Part shown: one piece after another, positions 57,800 through 64,000 of the stretch
Position numbering within the stretch: position 1 is the stretch's first letter
Layout: every line of letters starts with the position of its first letter
Assembly (NCBI RefSeq): GCF_002261355.1
Contig: NZ_NEVU01000002.1
Span: 1,302,001-1,366,000, forward strand
Origin: Bordetella genomosp. 12
GTDB taxonomy: Bacteria > Pseudomonadota > Gammaproteobacteria > Burkholderiales > Burkholderiaceae_B
Direction: 5' to 3'
DNA: 64,000 nt
Translations under genes and position numbers: made by a program
The notes under the pieces: generated by a model
Database searches by the model: none
What the model saw: the letters and a program-made list of their open reading frames with translations, nothing else
What the model was told of the DNA's origin: nothing

Positions 57800-59562
57800 C
57801 AGTCCTCCACTCCCGTCTCGGTACCCAGATAGGCTTCGATCACACGCGGGTCGTGCTGAATCTGCCGGGGCGTGCCTTCGGCGATGACGACGCCGCGATC
57901 CAACACCACGATGTGATCCGAGATGTTCATCACCAGGCTCATGTCGTGCTCGACCATCAATACCGCCACACCCAAGCCCCCGATGCGGCGCACCAGTTGA
58001 CCGAGTTCGCGCGTCTCCTGCGGATTCAGGCCGGCCGCCGGTTCGTCCAGCAACAACAGCGCCGGGCGGCTGGCCAAGGCGCGCGCCAGCTCCACGCGCC
58101 GCTGCAGGCCATAGGGCAGACTGCCGGCAATGGCGTAGGCATGCGCCGACAGCCCCGTGAACGCCAGGACCGCCATCGCCTCCTGGCGCGCCTGGCTTTC
58201 CGTCACGCCCTGCCCCAGGCGCGAATGCGCCCCGACCAGAACGTTATCCAGCACCGACATGGCCGCGAACAAGCGCAGATTCTGAAAGGTGCGCGCCACG
58301 CCGCCGGCCGACAGTTTGTGCGCGCCGGCATGCGTCATATCGCGGCCCTGCAGCAGCAAAGTGCCCGAGGTGGGCGGGATGACGCCCGTCAGGATATTGA
58401 TCAGGGTGCTCTTGCCCGCCCCATTGGGCCCGATGAGCGCATGGATGCGGCGCGGCTCCAGCACCAGGTCGATGTCCTGGGCCGTCACCACGCCGCCGAA
58501 ATTTTTGCAGATCCCCTTGAGCTGCAAGAGCGGCGCGCCCTCGTTCACTGCGCGGGCGGGCAGCTCCGCGACCTCGTGCACGGCCTGCGCCTGCGCGGCC
58601 GCAGGCACGCGCCAGCGGTCGAACAGCCCCACTAAGCCGCGCGGCATGAGGTAGAGGGCGAACAGCAGCATGGCGCCATAAACGAAATGCTGCGCGAAGG
58701 GCCATTGCGCCAGGAACACTTCGGCCAAGGTCAGCACGACCGCGCCGGCCAGCGGCCCGTAGATCGTGCCTGCGCCGCCCAGCAACACCAGCAACAGGAT
58801 GAATACCGATAGATGGAAGGTGATGAAATCCGAGTTGAAGTACTGGTTCTGCTGCGCCACCAGCGCACCGGCCAGGCCGCACAGTGCGGCGGCCACGATG
58901 AAGGCCAGCGTCTTGTAGCGATAGACCGCGATACCGGAACAGGCTGCGGCAATCTCATCGAACTGCAGGGACAGCAATGCGCGGCCGAATCGCCCCTGCA
59001 AAGCGCGCCGCAACGCCAGATGCACCAACAGACTCAGGCCGAGCACCAGCCACACCCAGTGCCGCAGATCGAAGGGCGTGCCGGCCCATTCCAGCGGCGT
59101 AATACCGTAGATGCCTTGCGCCCCGCCAAAAACATCCGTCCACTCGGTGACGAGCTTCTCGACGACGATGCCAAAAGCCAGCGTCACCAGCGCAAGGCTG
59201 GGTCCCTTGACACGCAGCGAAGGCAAGGCGATCAACAACCCGACCAGGCCGGCCACCACGGGCGCGGCCAGCAAGGCCCAGGCCGGATGCCAGCCCCAAC
59301 GCGTGGTCAACAAGGCCGCCGCATACGCGCCGGCCGCAAACAGGCCGGCCTGGCCGAGCGACTTCTGTCCAGCATAACCGGCCAGCACGTTCATGCCGGC
59401 CGCGCACAGATAGTAGACGCCACACATGAATAAGATGCGCAGGTAGAAGTCGTTATTCAATACCAGCGCCAGCACGGCCAGCAGGGCCGCAACCACGACC
59501 GCGCCGTGTTGCCGCAGCCGCGGCCTGGGCGCGGGCGGCGCCTGAGTGTGTGCAACGCTCAT
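57799..59562 (-). CDS. LivM-LivG fusion: ABC permease joined to ATPase
   Basis: A 587-residue protein. Residues about 1-330 are a LivM-type permease with eight to ten helices (YYLCAAGMNVLAGYAGQKSLGQAGLFAAGAYAAALL, LLGGAGTIYGPLAGAV, LYLMPRGLVGL). Residues about 345-587 are a LivG ATPase (Walker A GPNGAGKST; PYGLQRRVELARAL signature; Walker B LLLLDEPAAGLNP; H-loop VEHDM). Both domains look intact, so the fusion is real rather than a frameshift. ATG 59562 overlaps the livH stop by 4 bases. The linker near residue 330-345 contains Pro/Ala. Confidence 0.93.
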   Translation of the reverse strand: MSVAHTQAPPAPRPRLRQHGAVVVAALLAVLALVLNNDFYLRILFMCGVYYLCAAGMNVLAGYAGQKSLGQAGLFAAGAYAAALLTTRWGWHPAWALLAAPVVAGLVGLLIALPSLRVKGPSLALVTLAFGIVVEKLVTEWTDVFGGAQGIYGITPLEWAGTPFDLRHWVWLVLGLSLLVHLALRRALQGRFGRALLSLQFDEIAAACSGIAVYRYKTLAFIVAAALCGLAGALVAQQNQYFNSDFITFHLSVFILLLVLLGGAGTIYGPLAGAVVLTLAEVFLAQWPFAQHFVYGAMLLFALYLMPRGLVGLFDRWRVPAAAQAQAVHEVAELPARAVNEGAPLLQLKGICKNFGGVVTAQDIDLVLEPRRIHALIGPNGAGKSTLINILTGVIPPTSGTLLLQGRDMTHAGAHKLSAGGVARTFQNLRLFAAMSVLDNVLVGAHSRLGQGVTESQARQEAMAVLAFTGLSAHAYAIAGSLPYGLQRRVELARALASRPALLLLDEPAAGLNPQETRELGQLVRRIGGLGVAVLMVEHDMSLVMNISDHIVVLDRGVVIAEGTPRQIQHDPRVIEAYLGTETGVED

Positions 59563-60467
59563 ACTTTCTCCACCAGCGTCTTGCCGAACAGGCCGTTGGG
59601 AAAGGCAGCCAGCACCGCAATGACCACCACGAACACCACGATCTCGCGCCACTGCGCGCTCCACAACCCCGTGAACGACTCGGCCAGGCCGATCAGCATG
59701 CCGCCCAGCATGCAGCCGCGCAGATTGGTCAAGCCGCCCACGATGGCCGCCGAGAATCCCTTTAACGCGATCACCACCCCCATGAACAGGGACGCCGACA
59801 CTATGGGGGCGATCAGCACACCGCTCAGCCCGGCCAAGGCCGAACTCACCACAAAGGTCAGCGCCATCACCCGGGTCACCCGGATGCCCATCAAGGCGGC
59901 GGCATCGCGATTCAGGGCCACGGCGCGCATGCTGCGTCCCAAGGACGTGCGATGCATGGCAACGTCCACTGCGCCAAGCAGGGCGAGCGCGAGCACCAGG
60001 ACCACGATCTCCTGAGACCGGAACCCCACTCCTGCAACCCGGATGACCTCGTCGCCCAGCGGCGCGGCCACCATGCGTGCGCCCGGCCCCCAGAGCGACA
60101 AGGCGGCGCTTTGCATGATGATGCCAAAGCCGATCGTGCTCATGACCCACGACATGCCTGGCCGGCCGGCGAACGGCCGGATCGCCGCCAGGTAGAGGGG
60201 CAGACCCATGGCGCCCATCACCACCGTGGCGGCCAAGGCCGCCAGCACATAGGCCCATGGCGTAGTGGCCGGGTCGATGGCCAGCGCGCTGGCCACCAGA
60301 CCGACCGCGGCCAGGCCCACGAAGGCGCCGACCGACACAAAATCGCCTTGCGCGAAATTCAGTGTGCGCGTGGTGGTGTAGGTCAAGCTGAATCCCAGGG
60401 CGATCAGGGCATAAATGCCGCCCATGGTCAGCCCGCCGATCAGGGCCTGGAGTATGGTCGTCGACAT
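59559..60467 (-). CDS. livH: Branched-chain amino-acid type ABC permease LivH
   Basis: A 302-residue inner-membrane permease with eight to nine helices. The N-terminal GGIYALIALGFSLTYTTTRTLNFAQGDFVSVGAFVGL and the late ALKGFSAAIVGGLTNLRGCMLGGMLIGLAESF segments are typical of LivH. It forms the heterodimeric channel with the permease half of the fused LivM-LivG protein. The gene starts 10 bases after the binding-protein gene and overlaps the fused gene by 4 bases. Confidence 0.94.
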   Translation of the reverse strand: MSTTILQALIGGLTMGGIYALIALGFSLTYTTTRTLNFAQGDFVSVGAFVGLAAVGLVASALAIDPATTPWAYVLAALAATVVMGAMGLPLYLAAIRPFAGRPGMSWVMSTIGFGIIMQSAALSLWGPGARMVAAPLGDEVIRVAGVGFRSQEIVVLVLALALLGAVDVAMHRTSLGRSMRAVALNRDAAALMGIRVTRVMALTFVVSSALAGLSGVLIAPIVSASLFMGVVIALKGFSAAIVGGLTNLRGCMLGGMLIGLAESFTGLWSAQWREIVVFVVVIAVLAAFPNGLFGKTLVEKV

Positions 60468-60477
60468 GCCCGAACCC

Positions 60478-61659
60478 TTACTTCTTGAAGTCGGCCGCGG
60501 TCATGCCGTCGAGCACCGGGTCCTTGAAATCCACGACGCTGCCGCCCTGCCAGCGCGACCAGTGATAGTCCTGCGCCTGCAAGCCCTCATGATTCTTGGC
60601 GGAGAACGGCTGCTGATACTGCTTCACCAGGCCGTCGACAGGCTGCTGCAGATTCTCCAGGGCCGCACGCACCGCTTCGCCGTCCAGGCTCTTGGCCTGC
60701 TCGGCGGCCGCCGCCCATACCAGCACCGTGTCATAAGCCTGGCTGGCGGCCCAGAACATCGAGGGGTTGGCCAGCTTGGGACCAATGCGCTCGAGCAAAG
60801 ACTTGGCCGCCGGCGACTTGGCCTGGCTGGACGTGGTCAGAAATACCGGGCCTTCCATCAACTTATTGCCTGCGACCTGCGGAAATCCGCTGAAGGACGC
60901 CGCCCAGGTCGTCAGGACGCGGGGCATGTAGTCGATCTTTTCCATGCTGCGCACCAAATGGCCCAGGGGTGCGGCCTGCGCCCACACCACCAGCGTATCG
61001 ACCCCGGCGGCCTTGGCCTTGCCCAGCTGCGAGGTCATATCCGTATCGCGCGCGTCGAACTTCTCGATCACCACCGGCTTGATGCCGTGCAGCGCGGCGA
61101 TCTGCTCCATATCCTTCAGACCGGCCTGGCCGTAGCCCGTGGTCTCGACGAAGAAGCCGATTTTCTTGGCCTGCGGGCTCTTGGCCGCGTAAGCGATGAG
61201 CGCGGCGGCCTGATCGCGATCCACCATGGAGATGCGAAACAGATAGTTGGGGCTGTTGCCCGCCGGCTCGGTAATCGCCGTGCTCGAGGCGCTCGACACC
61301 AGCACCGGCATCTTCTTCTGATTGGCGATGTGCTTCCAGGCCAGCGCATTGCCGGAGTTGGTCGGCCCGAACACCACGGCCACTTTCTCGCGGTCGATCA
61401 GATCGGTCATGTTCTGGATGGATTTGGGCGGCTGGCCCAGATCATCACGCACCAGAAACTCCAGCTTGCGCCCCAGCACGCCGCCGCGCTTGTTGATGTC
61501 CTCGACGGCCGCGGCAATGCCCATCACGCCGATCTGGCCTGACTCGGCCGAGGGCGAGCCGGAAATATCGCCGTTGTAAGCGATCTTGATGTTCTGGGCT
61601 TGGGCCGAGCAAGCCACGACGGCGCTCGCCGCCAACAGCCAATGCTTGATGGTTCTCAT
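60478..61659 (-). CDS. Periplasmic binding protein of a Liv-type ABC importer
   Basis: A 393-residue solute-binding protein. The signal peptide (cleaved near SAQAQ, residue 22) is followed by a type I periplasmic-binding fold (NIKIAYNGDISGSPSAESGQIGVMGIAAAVEDINKRGGVLGRKLEFLVRDD, VVFGPTNSGNALAWKHIANQKKMPVLVSSASSTAI, FDARDTDMTSQLGKAKAAGVDTLVVWAQAAP). Such LivJ/K relatives bind amino acids, aromatic acids, urea or other small acids; the pocket residues do not tell which. The gene lies between the AtuA pair and livH in one operon. Confidence 0.92.
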   Translation of the reverse strand: MRTIKHWLLAASAVVACSAQAQNIKIAYNGDISGSPSAESGQIGVMGIAAAVEDINKRGGVLGRKLEFLVRDDLGQPPKSIQNMTDLIDREKVAVVFGPTNSGNALAWKHIANQKKMPVLVSSASSTAITEPAGNSPNYLFRISMVDRDQAAALIAYAAKSPQAKKIGFFVETTGYGQAGLKDMEQIAALHGIKPVVIEKFDARDTDMTSQLGKAKAAGVDTLVVWAQAAPLGHLVRSMEKIDYMPRVLTTWAASFSGFPQVAGNKLMEGPVFLTTSSQAKSPAAKSLLERIGPKLANPSMFWAASQAYDTVLVWAAAAEQAKSLDGEAVRAALENLQQPVDGLVKQYQQPFSAKNHEGLQAQDYHWSRWQGGSVVDFKDPVLDGMTAADFKK

Positions 61660-61717
61660 ATGTCTCCTCCGGTGGGTGGGTGAGCCGTACTTGGCGGCTT
61701 GTTGTGGGTACTACGTG

Positions 61718-62059
61718 TCAAACCGGCGCGGAGCCGGGCAGATCGATCTCCAGATCCAACAGATAGCCCGCCAGCGACTTGCCGTGCGAATCCAGATTGA
61801 GCGCGTCATTAACGCCCCCATCCAGGACCTCGTCGATGACGAAATTCATGGCCGCCAGTTGCGGCAACAGATAGCGGCGTACGGCGCCTGGCCCGCGGTG
61901 CGCGAACACGCGGCGCACGGCCTCCTCGGTCACCTGGGCCACCAGCGTGTCGTAATGACGCGGGTCAAAGGCAATGACGCTGATGTTGGAGCGATTGCCT
62001 TTGTCGCCGGTGCGGCCATGCGCGACCTCAAACAAATGGACCCGCTTGGCGGCCGTCAT
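61718..62059 (-). CDS. AtuA-like C-terminal domain protein
   Basis: A 113-residue protein corresponding to the separate C-terminal domain found at the end of some AtuA proteins: FEVAHGRTGDKGNRSNISVIAFDPRHYDTL, then GALNF/MNFVIDEVLDGGVNDALNLDSHGKSLAGYLLDLEI. It overlaps the AtuA gene by 4 bases. Because the two pieces are usually found fused or adjacent, they probably form one complex. Biochemical function is not established. Confidence 0.88.
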   Translation of the reverse strand: MTAAKRVHLFEVAHGRTGDKGNRSNISVIAFDPRHYDTLVAQVTEEAVRRVFAHRGPGAVRRYLLPQLAAMNFVIDEVLDGGVNDALNLDSHGKSLAGYLLDLEIDLPGSAPV

Positions 62060-63393
62060 GCCAGCACCTCGTGGCTCGCGGTGATCAGACTGCGGTCGAT
62101 ATAGGCCGAGCGCGTCTCCAGGCGCCGGCGAACGGCGCTGCGCACCCCGCCGCCGCCCGCCGGGCCGCAGCAGTACAGGGCGTTGACCTCTCTGGCCAAG
62201 GTATCGGCCTGCGCGCGGTCGGCAAACTTGCCGGCCAGCCGCAGGCGCACATCGCGCGCACCGCTGTCAGCCAGGCCGCGCATCATGCACCCGCCATCGT
62301 CTGCCAGCAGGCTTTGCACGCCGATCAGATCCACCCGCAATGGCGTGTCCAGGCGGCGGCGGATCACGTCGGCGGCCAGCCTGGCGCGCGATTCGGCACG
62401 CGGGCCGCCATACGAAATTTCCGCCTCACCCAGCCAGCCGCCTTCATAGAACGCGCTCACTTTCAGTGTGTCCGGTCGCCGGTGGCCACGCACGCCGGCC
62501 AATGCCACGCGATTGGCCCCGAGGTCGGTGACGGTGGCGGCGCTGATATCGGCCGTCACGTCCGGGGTCAGGTAGGCCGCCGGATCATGCAGTTCATAAA
62601 GCAATTGTTCCGTGACCGTGCGGCGGTCGACGATCCCGCCCGTGTCGTCGGCCTTGCCAACGATGCAATGGCCGTCCGCCAGCACCTCGGCCACCGGGAA
62701 TCCCAGATTCCACAACCCCGGCACGTCCTTGAAGCCCGGGTCGGCAAAATAGCCGCCGGTGACTTGCGAGCCACACTCCAGCAGGTGTCCTGCCATGGTG
62801 GCCGGACCGAGGCGGTCCCAGTCCGCCGGCGACCAGCCGTAATGCGCCATGGCGGGCCCGCACACGAGGGAAGGATCGGCCACGCGGCCGGTCACCACGA
62901 TATCCGCGCCGTCGAGCAGGGCCGCCGCGATGGCCTCGCCGCCGAGATAGACATTGGCACTGACCAGGGCCGCGGGCCCGGCCAGGCCAGCCTGGCCGAT
63001 CAGCGTCTGCGCATCTGCCCGCGCCAGCAAATCATCGCCGCGCACGATGGCCACGCGCGGGGCGCGCAGCCGCAGCGCCTTGGCCAGGCGCAGGATATGC
63101 CGCGCCGCGCCTTCCGGATTGGCCGCCCCGAAGTTGCTCACGATGGCGATGCGCTCGCGCAGGCACAGGTCCAGCACCGGGCGCAGCAAGGGCTCGAGCA
63201 GGGGCTCGTAGCCGGCCTGGGGGTCCTCGCGACGAGCCAATTGAGCCAGGGCCAGCGTGCGCTCGGCCAGCGTTTCCAGAATCAGGACACGGCGCCCTTG
63301 GCGCCGGGCCAGGGTGCGCACCACGGGCAAGGCCGCATCCAGGCGATCCCCCGAAAAACCTGCCCCACATCCGATCCAGAGCGGCGTCACCAT
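62056..63393 (-). CDS. AtuA-family protein (DUF1446)
   Basis: A 445-residue protein of the acyclic terpene utilisation AtuA (DUF1446) family. Segments IWIGCGAGFSGDR, NFGAANPEGAARHI, LVSANVYLGGEAIAAALLDGADIVVTGRVADPSLVCGP and LLECGSQVTGGYFADPGFKDVP are diagnostic. AtuA is needed for citronellol/geraniol degradation in Pseudomonas, but relatives occur in many organic-acid catabolic clusters and the reaction is unknown. It is the first gene of the operon, divergent from a LysR gene. Confidence 0.9.
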   Translation of the reverse strand: MVTPLWIGCGAGFSGDRLDAALPVVRTLARRQGRRVLILETLAERTLALAQLARREDPQAGYEPLLEPLLRPVLDLCLRERIAIVSNFGAANPEGAARHILRLAKALRLRAPRVAIVRGDDLLARADAQTLIGQAGLAGPAALVSANVYLGGEAIAAALLDGADIVVTGRVADPSLVCGPAMAHYGWSPADWDRLGPATMAGHLLECGSQVTGGYFADPGFKDVPGLWNLGFPVAEVLADGHCIVGKADDTGGIVDRRTVTEQLLYELHDPAAYLTPDVTADISAATVTDLGANRVALAGVRGHRRPDTLKVSAFYEGGWLGEAEISYGGPRAESRARLAADVIRRRLDTPLRVDLIGVQSLLADDGGCMMRGLADSGARDVRLRLAGKFADRAQADTLAREVNALYCCGPAGGGGVRSAVRRRLETRSAYIDRSLITASHEVLA

Positions 63394-63449
63394 GGTCTCT
63401 ATCTAGTGTTGGAATGGCCGAATTGTGGGCGGCGACAACTCAGAAGTAA

Positions 63450-63493
63450 AATCGAAATTTCAAAACGATTAATCCAATAATCAAATTAATTGG
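63450..63493. promoter_or_regulatory. Candidate LysR binding region between AtuA and lysR
   Basis: The 101-base divergent gap is AT-rich and contains two dyads: AATCG-N11-CGATT (63450-63470), with an inner GAAATTTC palindrome at 63454-63461, and CCAAT-N10-ATTGG (63474-63493), which ends one base before the lysR ATG. LysR proteins bind such spaced dyads (T-N11-A type) near their own start, so both genes are probably controlled here. Confidence 0.55.
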
Positions 63494-63494
63494 C

Positions 63495-64000
63495 ATGAAC
63501 GTCTCCACCCGTCAGCTACGTGCCTTTGTCAGCGCCGCCGACCATCAGAATTTCACTCGGGCCGCGGCCGAGATCGGGCTGTCGCAACCCGCGTTCAGCG
63601 CCTTGATCAAATCGCTGGAAGAAGAGCTGGGCGCGCAGCTTTTCGTGCGCAACACGCGCAATATCGAACTCTCGCCCTTTGGCAAACTGTTCGAGTCGTT
63701 CGCACGGCGCTCGCTCAATGAAACCATCACGGCGCTGCAACACCTGCAGGATTACGCCGCGGGGCGCATCGGCACGGTCCAGGTCGCCGCCCTGCCCTCG
63801 GTCGCCGCGAGCTGGCTGCCTCCGGTGTTTCGGCAGTTCCGGGCTCAGTATCCTGGCGTGACGACCGTGCTGCGCGATGGCATGTCGCAGAACTGCGTGG
63901 AGTTGCTGGCCGCGGGCGAAATCGACTTCGCGATCGCCACCGTCGACCGGCATGCCGCCAAACTCGAACGCCAATTGCTGTGGCAGGATCAACTCCATCT
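63495..64000 (+). CDS. LysR-family regulator, N-terminal part
   Basis: The gene runs off the right edge, so only the first 168 residues are visible. The helix-turn-helix (MNVSTRQLRAFVSAADHQNFTRAAAEIGLSQPAFSALIKSLEEELGAQLFVRNTR) and the beginning of the effector domain (GRIGTVQVAALPSVAASWLPPVFRQFRAQYPGV) are clear. It is divergent from the AtuA-Liv operon and should be its regulator. No Shine-Dalgarno sequence is visible before ATG 63495. The inducer is likely a compound of the pathway. Confidence 0.92.
   Translation, partial: MNVSTRQLRAFVSAADHQNFTRAAAEIGLSQPAFSALIKSLEEELGAQLFVRNTRNIELSPFGKLFESFARRSLNETITALQHLQDYAAGRIGTVQVAALPSVAASWLPPVFRQFRAQYPGVTTVLRDGMSQNCVELLAAGEIDFAIATVDRHAAKLERQLLWQDQLH

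Noticed and set aside
1-64000. Mobile elements, prophage, CRISPR arrays, tRNA and rRNA genes
   Set aside because: No transposase or integrase motif, no regularly spaced repeats, no attachment duplications and no tRNA-like cloverleaf were seen by reading; a tRNAscan or repeat search would be decisive but cannot be run here.

Overview
This window is high-GC betaproteobacterial chromosome, most like the Bordetella/Achromobacter group (Alcaligenaceae). The signs are the imuA-imuB-dnaE2 mutasome, GTP-dependent PEP carboxykinase, Liv and AtuA families, many LysR/AraC/MocR regulators beside single transporters, and GC-driven long antisense frames. The genus is an inference from gene content; no search was run. 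I recognise 66 protein genes, two of them cut by the window ends. I see no tRNA, rRNA, insertion sequence, prophage, CRISPR array or replication origin. No stretch longer than 300 bases lacks a gene.

Layout. 1-3 kb: the end of an ABC-2 drug/lipid exporter (ATPase tail, permease, outer-membrane factor). 3-8 kb: housekeeping singles (YbaK editing protein, NRDE protein, MAPEG, CPBP protease, ArfB) and the queuosine genes queE-queD with a good terminator. 8-13.1 kb: a MarR-controlled aromatic-acid efflux operon (MarR, FUSC, DUF1656, HlyD, NodT-type outer-membrane lipoprotein). 13.2-20.5 kb: an esterase, an odd soluble Cache chemoreceptor, and the SOS mutagenesis operon behind a clear LexA box. 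20.5-24.4 kb: a deoxyinosine/uracil glycosylase, FetAB-like transporter and pckG. 24.7-37.6 kb: mixed metabolic and regulatory genes (M20 amidase, thioredoxin-like protein, DMT exporter, MocR regulator, glutathione reductase, DAHP synthase, ParB-like protein, GlxA-type AraC regulator). 37.7-45.2 kb: MFS and ZIP transporters, a phosphonopyruvate hydrolase, and a Xre-cupin regulator whose start codon lies in a perfect inverted repeat.

45.2-52.9 kb: a Fur/AraC-controlled xenosiderophore uptake set (AraC, TonB-dependent receptor, cupin, RhtX-like permease), a NimR/NimT-like divergent pair, and Mn superoxide dismutase. 54.4-64 kb: an eight-gene minus-strand operon. It encodes an AtuA-like pair, a Liv-type ABC importer with a LivM-LivG fusion, an aldehyde dehydrogenase and an iron alcohol dehydrogenase, and lies divergent from a LysR regulator cut by the window end. 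This is the best candidate for an uncharacterised pathway: import of an unknown small organic compound, then alcohol-to-aldehyde-to-acid oxidation.

Much of the window is regulator-plus-transporter modules for export of toxic compounds and uptake of nutrients. Several intergenic palindromes (MarR, Xre, LexA, Fur, LysR) give testable regulatory predictions.
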